Position numbers and translations under genes: made by a program. 64,000 bases of DNA from Aminobacter aminovorans (GTDB lineage Bacteria > Pseudomonadota > Alphaproteobacteria > Rhizobiales > Rhizobiaceae): positions 3,425,501 to 3,489,500 of the forward strand of contig NZ_UFSM01000001.1 of the NCBI RefSeq assembly GCF_900445235.1, read 5' to 3'. Shown one piece after another: positions 8,255-17,415 of the stretch (its first letter is position 1; each line of letters opens with the position of its first letter). The notes beneath the pieces are model-generated. The model was not told the DNA's origin and did not search any database. It was given only the letters and a program-made list of their open reading frames with translations.

Positions 8255-9220
8255 ATGCTCGAATGGGCGTCGTTTTATGCGCGCCAGAATGTCCGGGAGG
8301 CCAACGGCTTTTCTTCCGGCACGAGTTCGAACGTTCCTGAACCAGCAAGGCAGAACGGAATTTCACTAGCGCTCGGCGGCGGTGCGGCGCGCGGCTGGGC
8401 TCATATCGGCGTGCTGCGCGCTCTTGATGAAGCCGGCATCCGCATCAACATGATCGCCGGCACTTCGATCGGCGCCCTGGTCGGTGGCTGCTATCTCGCC
8501 GGAAAGCTTGACCAGCTCGAGGAATTCGCCCGCAGCCTGACCAAGCGCCGTATCTTCGGCCTGTTCGACTTCAAGCTCGGCGGCAGCGGGCTGTTCGGCG
8601 GCATGAAGCTCGATTCGCGTATGCAGCAGCATATGGGCAGCGTCACTTTCGAGGATTTGCCCAAGCCTTTCGTCTGCGTCGCGACCGAGATCCGCACCGG
8701 CCATGAAATCTGGCTTTCGAGCGGTTCACTGATCAAGGCGATGCGGGCGTCCTACGCCCTGCCCGGTGTGTTCGAGCCTGTCACCTGCAACGGCCGCGTG
8801 CTCGTCGACGGCGCGCTCGTCAATCCGGTGCCGGTTTCGGTCTGCCGTGCCAACGAGCAACCCTTGGTCGTTGCGGTCAACCTGCATTACGACCTGTTCG
8901 GCCGCGCGGCAGTGATCAAGCACAGCGCTGGCGAACTGGTGGTCGAGCGTCCGGCAGCACCGGGAGAGAACTCCACTCAAAGCGAGCGCGAGGCACGGCT
9001 CGGCATTACGGGTGTCATGGTCGAAGCTTTCAACATCATCCAGGATCGCATTTCCCGCGCACGCCTCGCCGGCGATCCGCCTGATCTGTCGATCCAGCCC
9101 AAGCTTGGCCTGATCGGCCTGTCCGAGTTCCACCGCGCCGACGAGGCCATCCGCCTCGGTTACGAGGCGACCAAGGCGCAGATGGAAGAGATCCTGAGGC
9201 TTCAGGCGGTTCTCGGCTAA
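8255..9220 (+). CDS. Patatin-like phospholipase family protein (RssA-like)
   Basis: A 321-residue serine lipase/esterase of the bacterial patatin group. Catalytic features in order: oxyanion-hole GGGAARGWAHIGVL, nucleophile elbow GTSIG (Ser), and the DG of the Ser-Asp dyad in VLVDGALVNPVP. The start is the ATG at 8255, with AGGGAG about 7 nt upstream; a GTG immediately precedes it. No signal peptide is visible, so it is probably cytoplasmic or peripheral to the inner membrane. It follows hisI by 84 nt. The substrate is unknown. Confidence 0.93.
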   Translation: MLEWASFYARQNVREANGFSSGTSSNVPEPARQNGISLALGGGAARGWAHIGVLRALDEAGIRINMIAGTSIGALVGGCYLAGKLDQLEEFARSLTKRRIFGLFDFKLGGSGLFGGMKLDSRMQQHMGSVTFEDLPKPFVCVATEIRTGHEIWLSSGSLIKAMRASYALPGVFEPVTCNGRVLVDGALVNPVPVSVCRANEQPLVVAVNLHYDLFGRAAVIKHSAGELVVERPAAPGENSTQSEREARLGITGVMVEAFNIIQDRISRARLAGDPPDLSIQPKLGLIGLSEFHRADEAIRLGYEATKAQMEEILRLQAVLG

Positions 9221-9233
9221 GACCAATTCTCGG

Positions 9234-11024
9234 TCAAGGACCGGCCAGCGACGCGTCGACGATCCTGAACTGGGCGGTACGACTGCCATTCCAATGATTG
9301 ACCGAAATCGAGCCGGCGACGTGGATCGCACGGTCGCGGTTCCGGAACAGGAAATCGCCGAGCGGCGTCTCCGCCGCTCTGAACGCCATCGCCTGCACCT
9401 TGCCGCCGCTTTCCGAACGCAGATCGATGCGGATATGCGCGTTGCCGACCAGCCGGGCATCGGCGATGCGGTGCCTTGGCAGAACAAAAACGGGCGGGAC
9501 ATGCCCTGCCCCGAACGGTCCGGCCTTCTCCAGCGCGTCGACGAGGTTCAGCGTCGCGCCTTCCGCGGCCAGCGCACCGTCGATCTTCAGGCTTTCCTCA
9601 TCCTGCAGGCGGAACACGTCCGCTGCGGCGCGCTGCTCGAAGAAGGCGCGCAATTCGCCCAGCTTGGCGCGCTCGACTGTGATGCCGGCCGCCATGGCGT
9701 GGCCGCCGCCCTTGACCAACAGTCCGGCATCGACGGCCTCGCGCACCAGTCGGCCAAGGTCGAACCCTGAAACCGAGCGACCGGAGCCTGTGCCAACGCC
9801 ATTCGGGTTGAAGGCAATTGCAAAAGCCGGGCGGCGCGCGTGGTCCTTGAGCCGCGAGGCCAGCAGGCCGACGATGCCTGGGTGCCATGTGGTGTTCGCT
9901 GTGACAAGCACAGCCGGCCCCGGCCCGGCGCCAATCTCGGCATCGGCCTCGGCGCGCGCCTCGGCCAGCATCTCCGTTTCCATCGTCTGCCGCTCCTGGT
10001 TCAGGCGGTCGAGCGTTTCGGCAATCGTTCCGGCTTCGACCGGATCGTCGGTGGCAAGCAGCTTGCTGCCCAGGGCCGCATCGCCGATGCGCCCGCCGGC
10101 ATTGATACGCGGCCCGAGCAGGAACGACAGGTGGAAAGTGTTGAGCGGCTCGCCTATGCGTGCCACCCGGGCAAGTGCCGTCAGCCCGACATTGTTCTGC
10201 TGGCGCATGGCCTGCAGACCCTTGACGACGAACGCCCTGTTCACGCCGGTCAGCGGCACGACGTCGGCAACTGTCGCAAGCGCTGTGAGATCGAGCAGCT
10301 TGAGCAGATCGGGACGCGGCGCGCCAGGCATTGCCTCGCGCATCACCTTGGCCGTCTGCACCAGGGCCAGGAAGGTGACGCCGGCGGCGCAGAGATGTCC
10401 CTGGCCGGAGAGATCGTCGTCGCGGTTCGGATTGACCACGGCAACGGCATTCGGCAGCGCCCCGCCAACCTGGTGATGGTCGAGCACCACGACATCGGCG
10501 CCGGCCTCGTTGGCCGCGTCGATGGAGGCGGCGCTGTTGGTGCCACAGTCGACAGTGACGATCAGGCTCGCGCCGCGCCCGATAAGCTCACGCATGGCAT
10601 CAGGGTTCGGGCCGTAACCTTCGAAGATGCGGTCGGGAATGTAGATCTCGGACTCGATACCGAAATGGGTGAGAAAGCGTTTTACCAGCGCCGACGAACA
10701 GGCGCCGTCGACGTCGTAGTCGCCGAAGATCGCCACCTTCTCGTTGCGCAGCACGGCATCGGTAAGGCGCGATGCCGCCTTGTCCATGTCGGTCAGCGAG
10801 GCCGGATCGGGCAACAGGTCGCGGATCGTCGGGTCGAGGAAACGCTCGGTGTCCTCGGGCAGCACGCCGCGCCCGGCAAGCACACGGGCGACGATGTCGG
10901 GCACGCCATGCCCCTGGGCGATGGCGAGCGCCAGCATGTCCTGGCGTTCGGTCAGGCGATGCTCCCAGGAAACACCGGTGGCCGAACGCCTTACGCCGAG
11001 AAAGTTACGCTTTTCAGTCGCCAT
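9234..11024 (-). CDS. recJ: Single-stranded-DNA-specific exonuclease RecJ
   Basis: A 5'-3' single-strand exonuclease of the RecF recombination and mismatch repair pathways. 596 residues, typical. The DHH-family phosphoesterase core is clear: FGDYDVDGACSSALV, VTVDCGTN, and VVLDHHQVGG (the DHH motif), followed by the DHHA1 domain with VKGGGHAMAAGI. The C-terminal OB-like domain ends in an SVNHWNGSRTAQF block. It converges on the patatin gene with a 13-nt gap. glpX lies just upstream on the same strand. Confidence 0.97.
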   Translation of the reverse strand: MATEKRNFLGVRRSATGVSWEHRLTERQDMLALAIAQGHGVPDIVARVLAGRGVLPEDTERFLDPTIRDLLPDPASLTDMDKAASRLTDAVLRNEKVAIFGDYDVDGACSSALVKRFLTHFGIESEIYIPDRIFEGYGPNPDAMRELIGRGASLIVTVDCGTNSAASIDAANEAGADVVVLDHHQVGGALPNAVAVVNPNRDDDLSGQGHLCAAGVTFLALVQTAKVMREAMPGAPRPDLLKLLDLTALATVADVVPLTGVNRAFVVKGLQAMRQQNNVGLTALARVARIGEPLNTFHLSFLLGPRINAGGRIGDAALGSKLLATDDPVEAGTIAETLDRLNQERQTMETEMLAEARAEADAEIGAGPGPAVLVTANTTWHPGIVGLLASRLKDHARRPAFAIAFNPNGVGTGSGRSVSGFDLGRLVREAVDAGLLVKGGGHAMAAGITVERAKLGELRAFFEQRAAADVFRLQDEESLKIDGALAAEGATLNLVDALEKAGPFGAGHVPPVFVLPRHRIADARLVGNAHIRIDLRSESGGKVQAMAFRAAETPLGDFLFRNRDRAIHVAGSISVNHWNGSRTAQFRIVDASLAGP

Positions 11025-11080
11025 TCAGTTGAGGTCCACCCGCTTCGGATCGACAATAGGCGACCGCAACAGGCGCGTAA

Positions 11081-12055
11081 TCAGAATTTTTCCAGATCCT
11101 GGTGACGTGCCTTGATCTCACGCACCGTCTTGGACGACGAGCGCAGCACGATCGTGTGGGTGGTGATCGAGTCACGGCCAAACTTGACGCCGGCAAGCAT
11201 GTTGCCGTCGGTGACGCCGGTGGCAGCGAACAGCACGTCGCCGCGCGCCATTTCCTCGACGCGGTAGACCTTCTTGGGGTCGGTGATGCCCATGGTGGCG
11301 GCGCGCGCGACCTTCTCGGGGGTGTCGAGCATCAGGCGGCCAAGCATCTGGCCGCCGGTGCAGCGCAGCGCTGCCGCAGCCAGCACGCCCTCGGGCGCAC
11401 CGCCGGTGCCGAGATATATGTCGATGCCGGTTTCCTCGGGATCGGTGGTATGGATCACACCGGCAACGTCGCCGTCGCCGATCAGGCGGATGGCAGCACC
11501 GGTCTCGCGCACGGCCTCGATCAGCTTGGAATGGCGCGGACGGTCGAGGATGCAGGCGGTGATTTCTTCAACCGGCACGCCCTTGGCCTTGGCAACGCTG
11601 GCGATGTTGTCGGCCGGCGAAGCGTCGATGTCGATGACGCCCTCGGGATAACCCGGGCCGACGGCGATCTTGTCCATATAGACGTCGGGCGCAAACAGCA
11701 GGCTGCCCTTTTCGGCAATAGCGATGACGGCAAGCGCGTTGGGCAGGTTCTTGGCGCAGATGGTGGTGCCTTCAAGCGGGTCGAGCGCGATGTCCACGTC
11801 AGGGCCGCCAGAGCCTACTTCCTCGCCGATGTAGAGCATCGGGGCTTCGTCGCGTTCGCCTTCGCCGATGACGACGGTGCCGTTGATGGCGAGGCGGTTC
11901 AGCTCCTGGCGCATGGCGTCGACCGCGACCTGGTCGGCGGCCTTCTCGTCGCCACGTCCGCGCAGCCTGGCTGCAGCCACGGCGGCCCGCTCGGTGACAC
12001 GCACGAGTTCCATGGTGAGAATCCGGTCGAGGCCGGCTACAACGCTTTTCGCCAT
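11081..12055 (-). CDS. glpX: Class II fructose-1,6-bisphosphatase
   Basis: A gluconeogenic phosphatase of the GlpX family, metal-dependent and lithium-sensitive. 324 residues from the ATG at 12055; the frame is open 27 codons further, but the family N-terminus (MAKSVVAGLDRILTMELVRV) fixes the start. Visible motifs: GEGERDEAPMLYIGE, the metal-binding DPLEGTT, and the substrate-binding GDGDVAGV and GTGGAPEGVLAA. It lies between hom and recJ on the same strand, 57 nt upstream of recJ. Confidence 0.96.
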   Translation of the reverse strand: MAKSVVAGLDRILTMELVRVTERAAVAAARLRGRGDEKAADQVAVDAMRQELNRLAINGTVVIGEGERDEAPMLYIGEEVGSGGPDVDIALDPLEGTTICAKNLPNALAVIAIAEKGSLLFAPDVYMDKIAVGPGYPEGVIDIDASPADNIASVAKAKGVPVEEITACILDRPRHSKLIEAVRETGAAIRLIGDGDVAGVIHTTDPEETGIDIYLGTGGAPEGVLAAAALRCTGGQMLGRLMLDTPEKVARAATMGITDPKKVYRVEEMARGDVLFAATGVTDGNMLAGVKFGRDSITTHTIVLRSSSKTVREIKARHQDLEKF

Positions 12056-12246
12056 AATACTGGGTCCTGAAGTCGATGAGTTCGGAGCGCCCAAACCGGG
12101 CCGGCTCTTATTGTCAAACCCGCATGACAACGGCAAGACCTGTTGCCCGCTTTATCGAAAGCGAAACAATATCAATCGATTGAAAGGTAATGGCGCTTTA
12201 CTGCCTGGGCGGGGGCACATTTGCGCCCCCTAGAACAGGCGCCTGC

Positions 12247-13563
12247 TTAGCCGGCGCGCTCGATGCGGATGACCTGCGGCTTGTCGGTCAGGTGACCATC
12301 CTTGGTCACGCCGTCGACGGCCTTGCGCACGGCAGCTTCCGTGGTCTCGTGAGTCACCAGGATGACGGTCTTCTGGGCGATGCCGCCTTCGGTGCCATTG
12401 GCGTGCTGGACGATCGATTCCAGCGAAATGTCGTTGTCGGCCATGCGCTTGGCGATCGCTGCGAAGACGCCGATGCGATCATGCACGGTCAGGCGGATGA
12501 AGTAGCCGCCGGCATGGCTGCGCATCTGCGCTTTCTTGTAGGGCTTAAGCTCCTTGGCCGGGCGGCCGAACACCGGACCATGCTGGAATCCTGGCCGGCT
12601 CTTGGCGATGTCGGCAATGTCGCCGACGACGGCCGACGCCGTGGCGTTGCCGCCGGCGCCGGGGCCGGACAGCAGCAATTCGCCCAGAATGTCGGTTTCG
12701 ATCGCCACTGCATTGGTGACCCCGTGAACCTGGGCGATGACCGAGGCGGTCGGCACCATGGTCGGGTGCACGCGCTGCTCGATGCCGCTTTCAGTACGCT
12801 GGGCAACGCCAAGCAGCTTGATGCGGTAGCCGAGCTCAGCCGCTGCGCGAATGTCAGCCTGGGTGATGTTGGAAATGCCTTCGAGATAGATGTCGTCGGC
12901 CGCGATCTTCGAGCCGAATGCCAGGCTGGTCAGGATGGCAAGCTTGTGCGCCGTGTCGTTGCCCTCGATGTCGAAGGTCGGGTCGGCCTCGGCGTAACCC
13001 AGGCGCTGGGCGTCGGCGAGGCAGGCCTCGAAGGTCAAGCCCTCGGCTTCCATGCGCGTCAAGATGTAGTTGCAGGTGCCGTTGAGAATGCCAAAGACGC
13101 GGGTGACGCTATTGCCGGCCATCGCCTCGCGCATCGTCTTGATGACAGGGATGCCGCCGGCGACCGCCGCTTCGTAGTTGAGCAGCACGCCTTTCTTCTC
13201 GGCGACCTCGGCCAGTGCCACGCCATGCTTGGCGAGCAGCGCCTTGTTGGCGGTCACGACGTGACGGCCGGCGTCCAGGGCGGCACGCACGCAAGCGCGC
13301 GCGGCCCCCTCGTCGCCACCGATCAGCTCGATGAAGACGTCGATATCGGCTTTCTCGGCCAGTTCGATCGGATCGTCGAACCACTGGGCGCCGCTCAGGT
13401 CGACGCCGCGGTCACGCGTTCGGTCGCGGGCGGAAACAGCCGTGACGACGATCTCGCGGCCGCACTGCCGGGTGAGTTCGGCACCCTTGTCGCGCAGCAC
13501 GCGCGCCACCGAAGCACCGACCGTGCCGAGACCGGCAATTCCAACACGCAATGCTTCAGCCAT
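12247..13563 (-). CDS. hom: Homoserine dehydrogenase
   Basis: Reduces aspartate semialdehyde to homoserine for Thr, Met and Ile synthesis. 438 residues, with the start at the ATG at 13563 (MAEALRVGIAGLGTVGASVA, the NAD(P)-binding Rossmann loop). Later blocks: VVTANKALLAKHG, the core GILNGTCNYILTRME, and DPTFDIEGNDTAHKLAIL. A C-terminal ACT domain (about 355-435, FIRLTVHDRIGVFAAIAKRM) is expected to give threonine feedback. alaC ends 52 nt upstream on the same strand; co-transcription is likely. A G/C-rich hairpin at about 12211-12230 follows the gene. Confidence 0.98.
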   Translation of the reverse strand: MAEALRVGIAGLGTVGASVARVLRDKGAELTRQCGREIVVTAVSARDRTRDRGVDLSGAQWFDDPIELAEKADIDVFIELIGGDEGAARACVRAALDAGRHVVTANKALLAKHGVALAEVAEKKGVLLNYEAAVAGGIPVIKTMREAMAGNSVTRVFGILNGTCNYILTRMEAEGLTFEACLADAQRLGYAEADPTFDIEGNDTAHKLAILTSLAFGSKIAADDIYLEGISNITQADIRAAAELGYRIKLLGVAQRTESGIEQRVHPTMVPTASVIAQVHGVTNAVAIETDILGELLLSGPGAGGNATASAVVGDIADIAKSRPGFQHGPVFGRPAKELKPYKKAQMRSHAGGYFIRLTVHDRIGVFAAIAKRMADNDISLESIVQHANGTEGGIAQKTVILVTHETTEAAVRKAVDGVTKDGHLTDKPQVIRIERAG

Positions 13564-13615
13564 GGTCGCGGCGCCTCTTACTTCAGTCGTTCTGGGAATG
13601 TGGCCGTGGCGCCGC

Positions 13616-14833
13616 TCAGCGATGGGCTGCGAGCGGAACCACGTTGTTGGGATGTTTGGCGGTGGTCTGCAGGAAGCGCTTGATGCTGCGCGCAGCCTGG
13701 CGGATGCGGTGCTCGTTCTCGACCAGCGCCAGACGCACATAATCGTCGCCATGTTCGCCGAAGCCGACGCCCGGAGCGACAGCCACATCGGCATGCTCGA
13801 TGAGCAGCTTGGAGAATTCGAGCGAACCAAGATGCTTGAACGGCTCAGGTATCGGCGCCCAGGCAAACATCGTCGCCGCCGGCGCCGGGATTTCCCAGCC
13901 TGCTCGGGTGAACGAGTCGACCATCACGTCGCGGCGCTTGTGGTAGACCTCGCGCACTTCCGCGATGTCGGTGCCGTCGCCGTTCAGCGCTGCGGTCGCG
14001 GCCACCTGGATCGGCGTGAACGCGCCATAGTCGAGATACGACTTCACCCGGGTCAAGGCAGCGATCAGGCGCTCGTTGCCGACGGCAAAGCCCATGCGCC
14101 AGCCCGGCATCGAGAACGTCTTCGACATCGAGGTGAATTCGACAGTGACGTCGATCGCTCCCGGCACCTGAAGAACCGAAGGCGGCGGATTGCCGTCGAA
14201 GTAGATCTCCGAATAGGCAAGGTCCGACAGGATGATGATGTCGTTCTTCTTCGCGAAGGCGACGACGTCCTTGTAGAAGTCGAGCGAAGCGACATGCGCC
14301 GTCGGGTTCGACGGGTAGTTGAGGATCAGTGCCAAGGGCTTCGGGATCGAATGGCGGACGCCGCGTTCGAGCGCCGGGATGAAGCCGTCATCCGGCTTGG
14401 CCTGCAGCGAGCGAATGACGCCGCCCGACATGATGAAGCCGAAGGCGTGGATCGGGTAGGTCGGATCCGGGCACAGCACGACGTCGCCAGGCGCGGTGAT
14501 CGCCTGCGCCATGTTGGCGAAGCCTTCCTTCGAGCCCAGTGTCGCAACGACCTGGGTATCGGGATTGAGCTTCACGCCAAAGCGGCGGGCATAATAATTG
14601 GCCTGGGCGCGGCGCAGCCCGGGAATGCCGCGCGACGACGAGTAGCGATGGGTGCGCGGGTCACGAACCACTTCGCACAGCTTGTCGACGATGGCGGTCG
14701 GGGTCGGCAGGTCCGGATTGCCCATGCCGAGATCGATGATATCGGCGCCACGCGAACGGGCGCTGGCCTTCAGCCGATTGACCTGCTCGAAGACATAGGG
14801 CGGAAGGCGGCGGACCTTGTGAAATTCTTCCAT
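13616..14833 (-). CDS. alaC: Alanine transaminase AlaC-like (class I/II aminotransferase)
   Basis: A PLP enzyme of fold type I, 405 residues from the ATG at 14833. The N-terminus FHKVRRLPPYVFEQVNRLK and the segment IIDLGMGNPDLPTP closely follow E. coli AlaC (glutamate-pyruvate transaminase). The PLP lysine lies in SMSKTFSMPGWRMGF. Homologues in rhizobia are often labelled LL-diaminopimelate aminotransferase, but the AlaC reading fits the N-terminus better. It lies between a small lipoprotein gene and hom, all on the minus strand with gaps of about 50 nt. Confidence 0.9.
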   Translation of the reverse strand: MEEFHKVRRLPPYVFEQVNRLKASARSRGADIIDLGMGNPDLPTPTAIVDKLCEVVRDPRTHRYSSSRGIPGLRRAQANYYARRFGVKLNPDTQVVATLGSKEGFANMAQAITAPGDVVLCPDPTYPIHAFGFIMSGGVIRSLQAKPDDGFIPALERGVRHSIPKPLALILNYPSNPTAHVASLDFYKDVVAFAKKNDIIILSDLAYSEIYFDGNPPPSVLQVPGAIDVTVEFTSMSKTFSMPGWRMGFAVGNERLIAALTRVKSYLDYGAFTPIQVAATAALNGDGTDIAEVREVYHKRRDVMVDSFTRAGWEIPAPAATMFAWAPIPEPFKHLGSLEFSKLLIEHADVAVAPGVGFGEHGDDYVRLALVENEHRIRQAARSIKRFLQTTAKHPNNVVPLAAHR

Positions 14834-14881
14834 GTCAGTTCCAGGTAAACGGGGGCTCGGCGATGCGTGCGCGATATACAC

Positions 14882-15271
14882 TCAATTGCAGGCGGGGTCG
14901 ATAGTCTCGCACTTGCCTTCGATGGCCTTGAGCGTGTCGTCGCCGTGCTTTCTGGCAAGCGTGGTCATAGCCGCCGAGTTGCCACCGCCGGTCCCGGCCT
15001 TGGCGCCCTGGCGCTGTTTGGCAGCCTGGAGTTCGGCCAGCTTGGCGGCCTTCTGGTCCTCGGTGAACTGGGCAGCGGCCACCTTGGGCGCAATGTTGAG
15101 ATTGGGATAAGTGCCGGTGTCCTGAGCGCCGCGCCCGGTTACCGGCGCAGCAGTGCTGTCGGCGCTGGTCGTGCTGGTGCAGCCGCCGGCGGCAAGTGCC
15201 AATGCCAGCACACCCGCTGACAACATCACGCGGGAGCAGAAAAAAACATTCCGACCAACACTATATGTCAT
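14882..15271 (-). CDS. Small lipoprotein, Ala/Lys/Gln-rich
   Basis: A 129-residue product with a hydrophobic stretch ending LALAAGGC, a good lipobox, so it should be lipidated and anchored at the membrane. The mature part starts with a Thr/Ser-rich linker and continues with a helical, charged segment (about 68-88). It ends in a Cys-containing tail (GKCETIDPACN) that may form a disulfide. No family recognised. It is divergent from phaC, with about 100 nt between starts, and upstream of alaC. An alternative ATG at 15226 would keep the signal peptide. Confidence 0.8.
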   Translation of the reverse strand: MTYSVGRNVFFCSRVMLSAGVLALALAAGGCTSTTSADSTAAPVTGRGAQDTGTYPNLNIAPKVAAAQFTEDQKAAKLAELQAAKQRQGAKAGTGGGNSAAMTTLARKHGDDTLKAIEGKCETIDPACN

Positions 15272-15370
15272 AAAGTTTCCCCGACAGGCGCGGTAGAGCG
15301 CGTTGGACCCGGTAAGACGTCACATGATACTATGTCAACAATGGGCGCTTTGGGAGGACCAGCAAGAACC

Positions 15371-17200
15371 ATGGCGAAGGTAGACGATTCGGACAAGCCG
15401 AGTGGCGATTCCCCCTCCTCCGTCGAGCAGTACCTCGTCAAAGATCCGGAACGTTTTGCGCTCAACATGGCCCGCATGATCGAGCAGGCAGGGAAGGCAG
15501 CCTCCGCCTGGGCCGAACCGCGCGAGAAGGGCGAGGTGCGCGACACCGTCGCCGAGCCGATGGCCGACATGGTCAAGACCTTCTCAAAGCTTAGCGAATA
15601 CTGGCTGTCCGACCCGCAACGCGCGCTGGAAGCGCAGACCCGATTGTTCTCCGGATATCTCGACGTGTGGAGCAAGTCGATCCAGCGCATGGGGGGCGAC
15701 GAGGTCGACGACGCCGTCAAGCCAGAACGCGGCGACAAGCGCTTCCTCGACCCGGAATGGGGCCGCAACGCCTTCTTCGATTTCCTCAAGCAGGCCTATC
15801 TGGTGACTGCGCGCTGGGCCGGCGACCTCGTCGACCATGCCGACGGCCTCGACGAGCACACCCGCCATAAGGCCGGCTTCTACGTCAAGCAGGTCGCCAA
15901 CGCGATCTCGCCGTCCAATTTCATCCTGACCAATCCGGAGCTGTTTCGCGAAACTGTCGCCAGCAATGGCGAGAACCTCGTGCGCGGCATGAAGATGTTT
16001 GCCGAGGACATTTCGGCCGGCAAGGGCGACCTCAAGCTCCGGCAGGCCGACTATAGCGGTTTTGAAATCGGCAAGAACATCGCCACCACGCCGGGCAAGG
16101 TCGTCGGCCGCAGCGACGTCGCGGAAATCATCCAGTACACGCCGACCACCGACAAGGTGCTGAAGCGGCCGCTGCTGATCTGCCCGCCATGGATCAACAA
16201 GTTCTACATCCTCGACCTCAACCCGCAGAAGTCCTTCATCCGCTGGGCCGTCGAACAGGGCCACACGGTCTTCGTCATCTCCTGGATCAATCCAGACCAG
16301 CGCCACGGCCTGAAGGATTGGGAAGCCTATATCCGCGAAGGCCTGCAATATGGGCTCGACACCGTCGAGCAGGCGACGGGAGAAACCAAGGTCAACGCCA
16401 TCGGCTACTGCGTTGGCGGCACGTTGCTGGCGGCAGCCCTGGCGCTGCTGGCACAGGAAGGTGACCACCGCATCCAGTCGGTCACCTTCTTCACGACGCA
16501 GGTCGATTTCACCTATGCCGGTGACCTCAAGGTGTTCGTCGACGAGGATCAGATCAAGGCTCTCGAGGGAGCGATGAAGGACAAGGGCTATCTCGACGGC
16601 ACCAAGATGGCGACGGCCTTCAACATGCTGCGCTCGGGCGACCTGATCTGGCCCTATGTCATCAACAACTACATGCGCGGCAAGGAGCCGACGCCGTTCG
16701 ACCTGCTCTACTGGAATGCCGATTCGACGCGCATGGCAGCAGCCAATCACTCCTTCTACCTGCGCAACTGCTATCTGGAGAACAACCTGTCGCAAGGCAG
16801 GATGGAGCTGGCCGGCCGAACCATCTCGCTCGCCGACGTCACCATCCCGGTCTACAACCTCGCTGCGCGCGAGGACCATATCGCCCCGGCCCGCTCGGTC
16901 TTCCTCGGCTGCCAGTATTTCGGCGGCGATGTCGACTATGTCGTCGGCGGCTCTGGACATATCGCCGGCGTGGTCAATCCGCCCGCCGCCGGCAAGTATC
17001 AGTTCTGGTCGGGAGGCAAGCCGGTCGGCGATTTCGACGAATGGCTCAAGGGTGCTGCGGAGACGCCTGGCTCGTGGTGGCCGCACTGGCAGCGCTGGAT
17101 CGAGGCCAAGGACGATACCCGCGTTGCGGCACGCAAGCCTGGCATAAGCGGGCGGGTGCTAGAGGATGCCCCCGGCAGCTATGTGAAGGTGCGCGTGTAA
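15371..17200 (+). CDS. phaC: Class I poly(3-hydroxyalkanoate) synthase
   Basis: Polymerises (R)-3-hydroxyacyl-CoA into PHA granules. 609 residues from the ATG at 15371; two in-frame upstream ATGs exist, and GGGAGGA lies 12 nt before the chosen start. The alpha/beta-hydrolase lipase-like box with catalytic Cys is IGYCVGGTLLAA (Cys347). The catalytic Asp is in AAREDHIAP and the His in GGSGHIAGVVNPP. Length and motifs fit class I, with no PhaE or PhaR partner needed. phaA and phaB are not in the window, as is common in rhizobia. Confidence 0.97.
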   Translation: MAKVDDSDKPSGDSPSSVEQYLVKDPERFALNMARMIEQAGKAASAWAEPREKGEVRDTVAEPMADMVKTFSKLSEYWLSDPQRALEAQTRLFSGYLDVWSKSIQRMGGDEVDDAVKPERGDKRFLDPEWGRNAFFDFLKQAYLVTARWAGDLVDHADGLDEHTRHKAGFYVKQVANAISPSNFILTNPELFRETVASNGENLVRGMKMFAEDISAGKGDLKLRQADYSGFEIGKNIATTPGKVVGRSDVAEIIQYTPTTDKVLKRPLLICPPWINKFYILDLNPQKSFIRWAVEQGHTVFVISWINPDQRHGLKDWEAYIREGLQYGLDTVEQATGETKVNAIGYCVGGTLLAAALALLAQEGDHRIQSVTFFTTQVDFTYAGDLKVFVDEDQIKALEGAMKDKGYLDGTKMATAFNMLRSGDLIWPYVINNYMRGKEPTPFDLLYWNADSTRMAAANHSFYLRNCYLENNLSQGRMELAGRTISLADVTIPVYNLAAREDHIAPARSVFLGCQYFGGDVDYVVGGSGHIAGVVNPPAAGKYQFWSGGKPVGDFDEWLKGAAETPGSWWPHWQRWIEAKDDTRVAARKPGISGRVLEDAPGSYVKVRV

Positions 17201-17415
17201 CCAGCTGTCACAGGCAGTGAATTGACGCCTTTTACCAAGAGGGCGAAAACATGGCGCCTATCATGATCTCGCCTTAATTGGCGCCTAGCCCGCTAGATGG
17301 GGGATCATTGCCACAAATTTGAGTGCCGCTTCTCGTATCGAAGCATGGTTGTGTAAACGTTCGATTTCAATCGCCAAGCTAGTCGTTGGCCTGCAGTGCA
17401 TGAGAGGGGACCGCT